Positions 25,601 through 37,308 of a stretch of 64,000 nucleotides of DNA are shown piece by piece (within the stretch, counting starts at the first letter, position 1; each line of letters starts with the position of its first letter). The stretch is from Owenia fusiformis (taxonomy: Eukaryota; Annelida; Polychaeta; Sabellida; Oweniidae). Location: the NCBI GenBank assembly GCA_903813345.2, contig CAIIXF020000002.1, positions 8,393,555-8,457,554 of the forward strand. Reading direction: 5' to 3'. The position numbers were made by a program, and so were the translations under genes. The notes beneath the pieces are model-generated. The model searched no databases. It was not told where the DNA came from and saw nothing but the letters and a program-made list of their open reading frames with translations.

Positions 25601-26540
25601 TACATTATAAGCGTATGTCATCTTTGAACCCTGGGGTTTCTCCCCCTCTTATATAGTTACATAGTTTTCAACGCAAGAAAAATCTTTGGAAAAATTATCA
25701 ATAAAGGCCCCCAATAAATTAGGCACGTGCAAAATTAAATGTTTTTTTCAGAAAAAAATAATTTAAAAGGAACCTTTCTGCTAATAGATTAAAACAATTG
25801 GTGGAAGCTGAGAATGGCCACAAACAATTCACGATCCCTTGGGAGTTACCCCCATAGATGTGGGGTTATTTTGAGTTTTTTGATATTTAGGACATTTGTT
25901 AGAGAAACAAATGTCCTAAATATAAAAAAAAACTCAAAATAACCCCACATTTATGGGGGTATTGGGAGTCTTCCCTAAGGCTTGGGATCCACTGTCTGTT
26001 TTTAAATGAACAATGACTTGTGAAAACAACAGTTCAAAAACAGCCATTTGGCAACTTACTGAAGTGTGAAACTGGCATGTGAGATTGGGAGATTGACAGT
26101 CGCTGGTATTCCTTGAACCATCGAAACTGCTGGCAGTTGGTTTCCATCACCACCATCCTGCATATGTTCTACAATACATGTAATTATAAGTCAGAACAAG
26201 CAAATTAAATTAGAAAATTGCGGCTCAAAATTCAATTTTTCGCAAAATGTGACACATGTGTAACACCAATGACACTTTGGTATTCAGTAGTTCAATGCAG
26301 ATATAGCCTAGATAAAATAAATAGAGGAAAAAAGTTTGATGCAATATTTAAAAAAATCGACGGTTTAAATGAAGAAATCGGATAAAGTGCAATCTTACTG
26401 TATTCTTCTATTGCGTCTGGCCGCCTAAATTTGGATTTTTCGGTGAGAAATCTAAAATAATTCACTCGGTGTTTATTGTTCTCCGACATTGCCATCTTGT
26501 TTTGTTGTTGTGGATTTGGTTTGTACCTTTGGTCTGCCAT
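7638..26540 (-). CDS. KAT2/AADAT-like aminotransferase homologue lacking the catalytic lysine (13 exons, 3' end missing)
   Basis: Exons on the minus strand: 26540-26399, 26168-26060, 25276-25208, 24619-24487, 21102-21028, 20689-20480, 20302-20237, 18874-18792, 18310-18214, 17418-17357, 16979-16915, 8133-8027 and 7739-7638. All have GT-AG borders and compatible phases, giving 440 codons without a stop. The order matches fold-type I kynurenine/2-aminoadipate aminotransferase: MTTGSQAGLGK (PLP phosphate region), KPGDFVLVERP, the large domain ending KLEIYE, LILEDDPNYFLQF, LDVDGRVLRFDSF, GYRLGWVTG, GGMYLWIR, and CAFVRASFSN with the carboxylate-binding Arg. The lysine of DSFSK is absent: the sequence is DSFENTMGPG. 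The PLP-stacking Tyr of EPAYSG is replaced (ERPTNHR), and the NPTG Asn is Asp (DPTG). The start may instead be the ATG at 26495. The last approx. 15 residues should lie on a further exon below 7637 that I did not find. It is most likely an expressed pseudoenzyme; a recent pseudogene is less likely given 13 clean exons. Confidence 0.85.
8510..9101. promoter_or_regulatory. Cluster of four X-box-like 14-bp palindromes
   Basis: GTTGCCATAGCAAC (8510-8523), GTTGCTATGGTAAC (8528-8541), GTTGCCATGGTAAC (8906-8919) and GTTGCTATGGTAAC (9088-9101). All fit the RFX X-box pattern GTNRCC-N-RGYAAC. They lie within 730 bp of the left end of the 8.2-kb element, so they could be subterminal transposase sites rather than host regulatory sites. 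Function is not shown. Confidence 0.5.
9358..9662. mobile_element. 305-bp MULE-like MITE with 9-bp target duplication
   Basis: Ends CAAGGAGGATTGGCTCCCAG and its reverse complement (CTGGGAGCC..CCTCCTTG), 20 bp each. The flanks TCACCAACC at 9349-9357 and 9663-9671 are a perfect 9-bp direct repeat, the size typical of Mutator-like elements. There is no coding capacity. It is inserted in the 3' flank of the gene carried by the 8.2-kb element. Confidence 0.8.
9788..10916 (-). pseudogene. Probable 3' exon of the transposon-borne gene
   Basis: An open frame runs from the edge of the LTR-like block (about 10916) to a stop at 9788. It encodes about 375 residues beginning HYRHEYESGKIIKAIPYI. It is rich in Lys, Asn and Leu and has a helical, basic C-terminal half (KLERKYTTVTIKKHLKHI). 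No named domain is recognised. The segment AMRANKTINKVRK and the general order resemble the C-terminal part of a large multi-copy uncharacterised protein family I have seen in cnidarian and mollusc genomes, but I cannot name it. Either the exon's own 3' splice site is at 10917 (ACACTACAG) or the exon is cut by the LTR-like insertion. Confidence 0.5.
10917..11179 (+). mobile_element. Possible solo LTR
   Basis: The block starts TGTTGTCAAG and ends CAACA, a perfect 5-bp TGTTG/CAACA inverted end. It holds a TATA box (TATATATAG near 11010), a GC-richer initiator-like stretch (tgtcgtgacgtctgtttcgtg), and an AATAAA near 11169, in LTR order. I find no clean 5-bp target duplication, so the boundaries, and the call itself, are weak. 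Confidence 0.35.
11180..11695. other. Non-coding stretch inside the 8.2-kb element
   Basis: No exon is seen. It separates the LTR-like block from the third exon of the nested gene. It may hold 5' internal sequence of a truncated LTR element or simply an intron/3' UTR of the nested gene. Confidence 0.4.
11696..14881 (-). pseudogene. Multi-exon gene of the 8.2-kb element, broken by an in-frame TAG
   Basis: Exons: 14881-14780 (ATG at 14869, MAESMTKGHSRQWQDT), 13927-12990 and 12458-11696, with GT-AG borders and matching phases (0 and 2). The second exon is interrupted at 13481-13483 by TAG after MKTVSKK. The same frame continues at once as KLLIDKNELLCQQEK and stays open for 160 further codons, so this is a point nonsense change, not a frameshift. 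The first part is basic with a CSSC pair. The middle is a predicted coiled coil (KLQMKNEEELSMKKLQKQ; KERDNLKKSLRKIKKRNRQR). The third exon contains GIRVAQDTTTRKGLEHV, which resembles the D-T/E-T-T start of a DDE/RNase-H-like core, and ACQMHSGAKVSRSF. The product is unrecognised. A transposase role is inferred only from its position inside paired TIRs. It probably continues into the 9788-10916 exon. Confidence 0.6.
14132..14525. mobile_element. MITE-like repeat, second copy of the AGAATCAGAT family
   Basis: Left end cttaaaggcagaatcagata and right end tatctgattctctctttaag are inverted, with an approx. 390-bp interior. The internal order matches the copy at 6231-6447. It is inserted between the first two exons of the nested gene. 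Confidence 0.65.
14882..16593. other. 5' flank of the nested gene within the 8.2-kb element
   Basis: No coding exon is convincing. If the nested gene has non-coding 5' exons or a promoter they should lie here, up to the terminal repeat at 16574-16593. Confidence 0.4.
17628..17832. repeat. MITE-like inverted repeat in an aminotransferase intron
   Basis: Left atccagaatccgtacctcc plus ttcttccccctgc pairs imperfectly with right gcagggggtaaaaagaaag plus aatatattctggat. Arms of about 32 bp enclose about 140 bp. Confidence 0.5.
17895..18220. repeat. 30-bp minisatellite of 11 units, each containing the exon-9 splice donor
   Basis: On the minus strand each unit reads a copy of the last approx. 21 nt of exon 9 (..AAGTGCAATATCACAG) followed by GTAAGATAG or GTAAGGTAG, then repeats. 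The first unit's GT at 18213-18212 is the donor of exon 9 of the aminotransferase gene. Ten of the 11 units keep AG|GTAA; the unit near 17995-18020 has lost the GT. Use of a downstream donor would add 30 nt in frame, but the added sequence carries TAG or TAA. Confidence 0.9.
18915..19989. mobile_element. 1.07-kb mariner/Tc1-like non-autonomous element with approx. 190-bp arms
   Basis: Ends TACAGGGTGTTCCAAAAGTA and the reverse complement. Arm similarity continues through AACAGGACTGGTGCTGGC to a second block (taaccataactct, cccggg) about 180 bp in. TA flanks fit Tc1/mariner insertion. No transposase frame is seen inside. Confidence 0.75.
20709..20867. mobile_element. MITE with GCCTCGATCACATTTG termini, copy 1
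   Basis: Left gcctcgatcacatttgctct pairs with right gatcaaatgtgattgaggc. Related copies lie at about 40845-41085 and 46562-46674. This copy ends only about 20 bp upstream of the 3' splice site of aminotransferase exon 6. Confidence 0.65.
21095..21198. repeat. 31-bp tandem repeat duplicating the exon-5 splice acceptor
   Basis: The unit tcaaatgcctacaacaatga plus tatgtatttac is repeated about 3.4 times. On the minus strand each unit carries TTGTTGTAG|GCATTTGA, the acceptor and first bases of aminotransferase exon 5 (real border at 21102/21103). The unit is not a multiple of 3, so upstream acceptors would shift the frame. Confidence 0.85.
21323..22200. mobile_element. 878-bp near-perfect palindromic foldback element
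   Basis: Arms of about 410 bp (left starting cttggtatatgcagctaacg, right ending cgttagctgcgtataccaag) are nearly identical in inverted orientation. The centre holds two tandem copies of a approx. 38-bp unit with ggaccggttcg. ACCGGTACGGGT is repeated twice near each end. It lies in the intron between aminotransferase exons 5 and 4. It has no coding capacity. Confidence 0.9.
23680..24335. repeat. Degenerate tandem repeats in an intron
   Basis: 23680-23860 repeats TGTGTCAC(T)ATA-type units. 24010-24335 repeats units of about 60 bp built from ctataaacatgttcacatga and actctgtaaacactgtccc. Both are in the aminotransferase intron and are non-coding. Confidence 0.6.
25841..25968. repeat. Small palindromic hairpin repeat
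   Basis: taccc-ccatagatgtggggttattt and aggacatttgtt pair with the inverted aacaaatgtcct and aaaataaccccacattta, leaving a loop of a few bases. Arms are about 60 bp and almost identical. Confidence 0.8.
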
Positions 26541-26936
26541 TATTGATAAGTCTGATCGCCAAATCAGCAAAAGTTACAGTTCTGATTGTTTCTGCTATTT
26601 CTTTCTTGCAAATTATCAATATTCGAATCTATATGATTCGGGTACAGATAGCAAATCTGCATTAAAATGCAGAGATTACTTATCTTGGAATTTGTTTCTA
26701 GAACGGAAGTGTTAGTTTGTTTCGTTCAGTGCTAAAGGCCCCATACCCTAAACACTATTATATACTATTAATTTCAAATATTTGATAGGTAATACAGTAT
26801 TATTCAGCCCAGGAATATATATTTCTTCAATAAATTTATATTTTTATCTGCTAAACTCTTTATCTATTGGGTTGATTAGGTCAGTGTCAAGCTTTAGGGT
26901 TTTGTTAAAGGTTGTAGAAGAGGTCTTCAAATTAAA
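26541..26936. promoter_or_regulatory. Putative bidirectional promoter region
   Basis: Only 396 bp separate the aminotransferase start (minus) from the EBPL start (plus). The stretch has no repeat of the families seen elsewhere. Sharing of promoter elements is inferred from the head-to-head layout alone; no core element is convincing. Confidence 0.4.
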
Positions 26937-30026
<3,090 letters not shown>

Positions 30027-31859
30027 GTTATCCCACCTAATTGTATGAATCATTGAGGAGAAAAAATCACATGACATATCAGAATATGATTTGAAAGATG
30101 GAGGAAAATCTCGGAAATATAGAAACATGTAGCAGTGATCTCCCCAGCATTAAAGCAAGACGATGCAGCACCTACTTGAGATTTTAAAAACAGGCTTGCA
30201 CCCACCTGAAGTTCCATTTGCACCCACTTGAAAATGAGAAAAATCTTGAAAAATAGGCATATTTTAACTGTGAATTCTGAAAATGAAAATTTAGCACCCA
30301 CTTAAGAAAAAATCCTTTGGAGAACCCTGTGTAGGATACATGTAGTTATTAATAGCAAACAACATCTATCTGTATATAGTGTAGTATAGACATTACAGAC
30401 CTTCAACTGAATCTGACATTTTAGTTCAAACTTACATTTTTTGTACATACAGTAAAAACTGCATATAGTGAACAATAATGGAGCCTCAAAAAGTGTTCAT
30501 TATATGAAGGTTTTGACTACAGAGAGGGGATTTTATTTAGGGAGTCAATATAAAATGAGTCTTGGAGTGGTGTTCACTAAACACAGGTGTTCACTTTAGA
30601 GAGGTGTTCACTTAGACAGGTTTTACTGTAGTTTTTAATTGTTTTAATATTGCAGACACCTTATACGGTGATTGTCAATTCTGTATATGTTTTTACACTG
30701 TTATAGATGCTGGTACTTCAAGGGGTTTTTGTTTTCACAAAAATCCTTCAAACTAAACTCATGTTTTGTTGCCAATATCCTGAAAGTAGTACAAGTACCA
30801 ATGTAGTGCCAAAGAAAATCAAATTAAGATATACTTAACACACTCTAATGGAATCCACACACTTTATTAAAGACTTTCTCATGTATGGTATTTCTGTACA
30901 TGTATTTGACTCCAGTTATTGAATAATAAATTGTTATGTACCAAAAATGTTGCATGGTATATATTATATCACAGTGTTTTAAAGAAAAGAAATATGATCT
31001 CCATATATTGTAATTAGAATACATTATTTTTGTTACCACCTAATTTGTATTTTATTTGTTTACTTTTTATGTCACCGCCAGAAGTGCTTACATATTTAAA
31101 AAACATAAAGTCTTCAACTTTTTTGTGGCTGATGTTCGGTGGTCGGCGTCTGTAACAATTGGTAGGTGGTGACATTTTGCATGTTAATGCCTTGTGTTTC
31201 CTTGGCAACATAACTTGTAAAATATTGCATGACTCTCCACACAATGGCTTTAAATGGAGAAAATAAAGTCTTACGAAAATCTCCTACTGGAAGGCATGCC
31301 ATCCTGACCCAATCATACTTCATCGTTTTACCCCAGTGAAATTTGTCAGAAAAACATTGAATATAGCATATACTTTAAAAGACTTGATTTACTCGTTTTA
31401 TCTTATGGATACTTTCTCATTCTTCTGATCTTTCGGAAGATCCATTTAGTGGTATACAAATAAGCCAATTACACGTTTACATGCACAAGCGTTGTGTGTT
31501 CAAAAGGATTTCTTCTGGAGATCCAGAAATCGTTTCTTCTTTTTTTACCAAGTGTTTTATTATATCTGTCGAAAACTAAGAAAATGAATGGATGAGACAT
31601 GTATTCCAGAGTGATTCAGTCTTTAAAAACAAAATGAATTGAAATATTTTTTCTCATTTTTTTTATATTTACTATCTTCAAAGGATTCTCCAAACTCACA
31701 GGAATGTATCAATGTCATATATCCAGCGGTTTCGTAACAAACCACGTCACTCCTTGATAATGTTTATTATAGCCTTTTCTTGGCTTGCCCTTTCAGAGCC
31801 ATTGCACTTGGCATGTTTTTACATAAATTGTTCGTATGTTTTTACCAATAGTTCTTAGT
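30027..31859. other. Intergenic region with repeats
   Basis: It should contain the 3' UTRs of EBPL (+) and of the repeat-protein gene (-), which converge here. It holds a 'gcacccacctgaa' dispersed repeat (30185-30330), a pogo-like MITE (30448-30630) and one copy of the GTGACA-type repeat (31065-31220). No coding exon is seen. Confidence 0.6.
30448..30630. mobile_element. Pogo/Tigger-like MITE copy C
   Basis: TACAGTAAAAACTGCATATAG at the left and CTTAGACAGGTTTTACTGTA at the right form inverted ends with TA flanks. GGTGTTCACT units lie inside. Confidence 0.7.
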
Positions 31860-34800
31860 CTAATCTCCAACCGGTGCCATTCCACATGACCCATTACGTG
31901 GGTCGGTTGTTGAGCAAATACCTTCACCAATTCTGGTGCGAGTGACTGCACTGGAGCATGAAACTCTACCGTCTCTATCGTTAAGGCGTTGTGAAGTTCG
32001 TTGTACGTTTACTCGTGGTTGACAATTGGCGGGTTCATTGCGACTGTTTGAATTGTCATCGACTGCACGAATATTTTGCTCAATAGTCTGTCTTGCAGTA
32101 TCGTCATCTGGTCGTACGTTCGTAAGACCTATGTGGGTCCCACGTGGATTAACATTTTGTTGTGATTCTGTGAATTGGTTACCCAAAGACCTGCGACTCT
32201 GTGTTGTGCCATTAACACCAGTCACATTTTTGTCATCGAGCCATAGCCTTGTAGCAGCCATACGGGCCTCCTGTGGGCTGAGTGATCCTATGATAGGTTG
32301 GTTTCCCAAGGACCTAGGGCTCTGAGCTGTGACATTAGAACCAGTCGCATTTTTGTCATCTAGCCATAGCCGTGTAGCAGCCATACGGGCCTCCCGTGGA
32401 CTGACTTCGTATAGTGATCCTACGATGGATTGATTACCCAAGGACCTAGGGCTCTGAGCTGTGCCATTAACAACAGTCGCATTTCTGTCATCTCGCCATA
32501 GACTTGTAGCAGCCATACGGGCCTCTTGTGGGCTGAGTGATCCTACGATGGATTGGTTTCCCAAGGACCTAGGGCTCTGAGCTGTGACATTAGCACCAGT
32601 CGCACATTTGTCATCTAGCCATAGACGTGTAGCGGCCATACGGGCCTCCCGCGGACTGAGTTCATACAGTGATCCTACTATGGATTGGTTTCCCAAGGAC
32701 CTTGGGCTCTGACCTGTGACATAAGCGCCAGTCGCAGTTCTGTCATCTTGCCATAAACCTGCAGCAGCCATACGGGCCTCGCGCGGACTAAGTGATCCTA
32801 CGATAGATTGGTTACCTAAGGACCATGGGCTGTGAGTTCCAATTTCATTAGTATCATGCTTGTCCTCTTTCCCTAGACGTATTACAGCCGTTTGCCCCTC
32901 ACGCGGACTATCCTCGAATAATGATCCCACGATCGATTGATTGTCGTTGGATCTAGGGCTATGGTTCAGACCAATAGTGTTGTCATCTCGACATCGAGTC
33001 GTAGCAGGTATGTTACGTTCACGCGGACTGGGACACGCTGAGGTTTTTGGTCGATTTCTGGAGCGTTCATCTCTCGCTTTCGATTCCCCTAATATGGACG
33101 CCACTTCTGAGGTCATCGAATGATTTGAGGACTCTACCGGACGTGGTCTTTGTTGGCCAAGAGGAGCAAATTCTAAAACAGGTGCAGTCTCTTGTGTCTC
33201 GGGAGTCATACACGGTGTATACGGCAGTGATATTATCGATAGACCATCATCAGTCAACGTGTCACCACCGTCGTCACTCGGTATGGTAATCTCTGACTCT
33301 GACTCAATGACGTCAGCTTCAACCTGAGGTGGTTCTACCGGCTCAACCCACGTTCCCTTTGCCTGTTGAATCGCCTTCAATTCTCCCCTCTTAGAGACTG
33401 AAATACAGTTTACGTACACATATGTAAATATGGAGGTTCTATTCAATTACTCCGAAAACTGCTTTTAAGGAGGTATAGACTAGAGATAGTATAAATCCAT
33501 TTTGTTTTGAATTTTCGCAAAGACTAGTCTTTTTATCCAGGGTACTCGTTAAGTATACAAATTACACCAACGACCTCCCATTTTAAACGTTTTAAGCAAT
33601 CATCAAATATTTCACATTTCAATCAGTTTACACATCTCACACAAGCAATTTTCCAAGTATCGCATGTATTCGGAAAACATTTCAGAATACATAGCATGTC
33701 CCTAAAGATTATTTATCACACAGAATAAAGCTGATGTGAAAATGAACTTTTGAAGTGTTGTGAAAATGAAGTTTTGGGCCATGTCAGATTTGCTCTTTGA
33801 TTATGAAAGCGTAGTTACAATACTGTAACAGTGTTAAGTCCGATTTTGGGTCGCAGAGTCTAAGAAACTGATCGGTTATAATGGCAACATATTGTTGACA
33901 GTGCATCGACATGCAAAATGTCACCACCTGCCATTTGTTACAGACGCCGGCCGCGTCCCGCCGAACACTGCCCACAAAAATGTTGTAGATTATAACTAGT
34001 GGTGGTGACATGTACTAAATATCCATTCTATTCTATCATTCGTTTAATTTCATGACAGTAGGGAGTTTAAGCTTGCAATGTTTTTCACAACCTAAACGTG
34101 AACGAAAAATATCTAAGCGATGCATTTGTATGGATGGGCGAAACGTATTGGCATTTCGATTTTATATGCAAGCTTAAACTCCCTATTGTTGTTGACAAAC
34201 CGACAAACAATAAATCTTCATATAACCTTCATATCTAACAATTGAATAGAATATAATTTAAAACTGCTTCTGTCTCGATTTATCCAAATCTCTACTGTCG
34301 GTTTTAATATTACTTACGTGTTCAATAAAAAAAAATTCAATAAATGTGACGTTTGGCAACGCGCCTGTCCGACAGATTGTCATCATTGACAGTGCACTTT
34401 GTATACAGGCAATGCACTTTGAAAATTGCCATAAAACTTTACTCTTATAAAAATGTACCTCGCCAAAAACTGCCAAGCAGCAAATGGTACGTACAGGTAA
34501 AATAAAAATGCGGTTGGGGTTTTCAATACCCCAAAATTTGCGAAGCAGAAATTTTGTAAATGGTTTTGTTCTTGTCGCTGTATAATTGTTGAAAAAACGA
34601 TCGAAATATGGCAATCCTAAAACTTTAAATGATTTTATTTTACAAATATTAAAACGGATATTACGATTGAAACGGATTTCGTACTGCATGTAGTAGCAGA
34701 GGAGCTCTATTACTATTTCTTGGAGTTTATTATTAATTTTCTACATCAATTCAGTTTATGAAACAGCTATCCATCTAGTATTATTAATGTTAATTTCTAA

Positions 34801-36532
34801 TAGATATAGCCTCTCTGCGTCTTTTGATAAGTCCTCTTTTACAATCTATAAATTTTCTGCCCGGCATTGAAAAGTTATTTCGTGCATTTTAATTGTTGAT
34901 TTTTGTGACGTCCAAGTAAAGCTAATTTCTCACCAATTGTGGCTTTCATTTCAACAATATCCACCTTCAGTTGAGCAATCTCCGACCTCATCTCCTCTTG
35001 CTTTGTCCGCTCTTCTATTATCTGTTTCTTTGTCTTCACCAGGGCCTTCTGTAGGAAGGGATTATGACGCGGGTTGGTCGCTGCAAACATGTTTTCATAC
35101 ATTAGCAAATATTTTGGAAAATATGCACTCAGGGGCGTCGGAACATATTTGAAAAGGGAATTATGCTGCCCAATGGAGTACTCATGTATCAGTAAATGAA
35201 AACAGGGCCAATGGTATAGGACATTTTATGAACGTATTATACACAGGGGACCTTATGCTGGGTAGAGATTAAAAGGTGGATTGGATCGAGTGGATTGGAT
35301 TCATGTAAAAGGTGGATTGGATTGGGAATCTTCAAAATATGGATTTTTTAGTTGATCTCCCTCTAAGCAATTTCCTCCGGCCTAAAGTATTTTGTGATTA
35401 CTTTGGTCCCTTTAAGGAATTGCCAAAGCAATGACAAATACATACTTCAATTAGTTGATAGATACTCTAAAGCATTTAACTGCTCTCCCTTGTAAATCAA
35501 CATTAGTAAGACATAATAAACATATAGATCGGTAGATAAAAGCTGTTATTCAAATTGACGTGTGGGTGTTCCCAAGACATTCTGCCATGTTCTGTTTGAA
35601 TTTAAAACAGATGATATGGATCTTCGACTTGAAAAGTCTGCCTTATGATTTGTGAAATGTCTAAAATTACCCTTGGAATGAATAAGATTGTGTATCAGGT
35701 CACCTTTCTAGTCTACCCAAGCAAAATGATATCATCTATTATTTGACATTGTGGAAGTGAAAAGAGCATTAATCGTCTGATGGGAGATCAATATAATTTT
35801 TTTAAGGAAAATCCATATTTTGAAGAATCCCGATCCAATCCCCCTTTTACATGAATCCAATCCACTCGATCCAATCCACCTTTTAATCTTTACCTTATGC
35901 TGCGTCTGCATCAATAAATGTCCCTGTATCTAAAAATAAGAAATTGACATAGGAATGAGAATTACTATAATTTATCGGCAATCGAATGGGAGTTTACACT
36001 GGTTGTGGTGGTACCAAATATGCTCACGTACGTCCATTATGTAGGAAAATCACTCTTGTGATCGCATTTTGAACATTCCAAGTTTTTTATACTTAAAATT
36101 GTTTTTACATACATTTATTACGATTTAAAATAGTTTTTTCATACATTTATTACTATTTAAAATTGTTTTTTCATATATCGTTCCACCATGCCGACTTAAC
36201 AGTATACAACAATGAAAGGATCATTTTGATTAAGTTCTTTACAATCACAGTAAAACATAAACAACGATTGTTTTATTTTAAGTTTGGCAAAATGCTATGT
36301 GTCTATTTGACCACTATAAATAAATAAAAAATATACTAACGCTAAATACTATACTAGGAAGTAGACTATTTCCATTTTGCATTTTGGAATATTACTTACT
36401 TTGATAGTCAACATCAGGGATGCTGAGATCGGTTAATATCCCGACAGATGTCGTTATAATGACGATATCTTTCTTTTTCGTGAAAAAATTCTTCAACCGT
36501 TTCCAAGCTGAACGCATTTTCTGCAAACCCAT
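31860..36532 (-). CDS. Unrecognised approx. 605-aa protein with coiled coil and 41/44-residue repeats
   Basis: Exons 36532-36400, 35080-34934 and 33397-31860, with GT-AG borders and phases 1 and 1, giving 606 codons including TAG. Exon 1 encodes a basic N-terminus (MGLQKMRSAWKRLKNFFTKK). Exon 2 encodes a short coiled coil (QIIEERTKQEEMRSEIAQLK). Exon 3 opens with an acidic Pro-rich stretch (EPVEPPQVEADVIESESE). Exon 3 then carries about six to seven repeats of the form SPRSLGNQSIVGSL-(YEx)-SP(R/Q)EARMAATRLWLDD, alternating with and without the three residues YEx. The tail is Asn/Arg/Ser-rich. There is no signal peptide or membrane span. I do not recognise the family. A scaffold or adaptor role would be guesswork. 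Codon use and clean splicing argue it is a real gene. Confidence 0.7.
34059..34195. mobile_element. MITE-like palindrome with TAGGGAGTTTAAGCTTGCA ends
   Basis: TAGGGAGTTTAAGCTTGCA at 34059 is matched by its exact inverse TGCAAGCTTAAACTCCCTA ending at 34195. The 137-bp unit is non-coding and lies in intron 2 of the repeat-protein gene. Confidence 0.8.
35261..35894. mobile_element. 634-bp hAT-like MITE with 8-bp target duplication
   Basis: Left ggtagagattaaaaggtgga and right tccaccttttaatctttacc are inverted. The arms continue for about 85 bp (ggattggatcgagtggattg...). Flanks TTATGCTG at 35253-35260 and 35895-35902 form an 8-bp direct repeat, typical of hAT. It is inserted in intron 1 of the repeat-protein gene. 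Confidence 0.8.
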
Positions 36533-37308
36533 CTTCGCTGGCAGTTATATTCCGTCGTGAATCGCGCAAAATATAAGCCAAAGTGAACAAGCAAACAATC
36601 GTTTGTTGCCGTTGCTATTGACGTTATTATGGAGATGTATATGACGTTATCTTCTCTGTCTTATATGACGTCACTACTTCTTCAATAGTATAAACGTGAC
36701 GTCACATTTTTGTCATGGTGAAGTTATTTATTGAATTTTAGTTTAGGTCACATCATATTGCTAATTTGCTATGTGGAGGGAGCGTTCTGAGAACTTTTCG
36801 CATGATGTTTTGCCAAAACTGTAAGAAGCTCCCCCCCCCTTGGCAAAACCGCTCCCCCGGTAAATCCTGGCTACGGGCCTGTATATTATATGGAAACCTC
36901 GATTAAGAGGGGACAGTTATCCTTTATGCAGTTATGATAGCACGCTCTCGTGTTTTCTGAAGACGTGTGACTTAAGTTTATCAGAGGAACATAGCTATGA
37001 TAGTCTAAGTGTTTCTTTCAGACGAGTACTGCGTTCTCGTATATTTCAAACGTAACATATTTTACATTTAACACAAAAATTAATGTGTGCAAAATATTCT
37101 AGTTAGATTTATTTAGTACAAATGTTGTGGAAAATCTTTGATATTTTTTAAAAATATGTTATTAGAAATAAAAACCGTTCAGAGAGTTCATGGGTATATC
37201 TCCAATGGTAGCTTTCCAATGATAGCCATATTTGACGTCACCTGCTTAATGTCCCGTGCGGTCATATTAATGACTCGCTATTACAAAATGGTAAGAGTGT
37301 CAAATGTG
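36533..37308. other. Intergenic spacer
   Basis: It contains the presumed promoter of the repeat-protein gene (several TGACGTCA/ATGACGTCA CRE-like motifs at about 36620-36705) and the 3' UTR of CD73. It also holds a repeat fragment with 'aatcctggctacgggcctg' near 36862. No coding exon is seen. Confidence 0.5.

Noticed and set aside
32026-33289. Plus-strand frames of 60-99 codons
   Set aside because: They are antisense shadows of the repetitive third exon of the minus-strand gene.
34258-34689. 143-codon minus-strand frame
   Set aside because: It lies in intron 2 of the repeat-protein gene, has biased composition, no domain and no splice partner.
35890-35935. Possible extra exon of the repeat-protein gene (ATACAGGGACATTT on minus)
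   Set aside because: In the phase required by exon 1 it runs into TAA; splicing exon 1 directly to 35080 gives an open frame.
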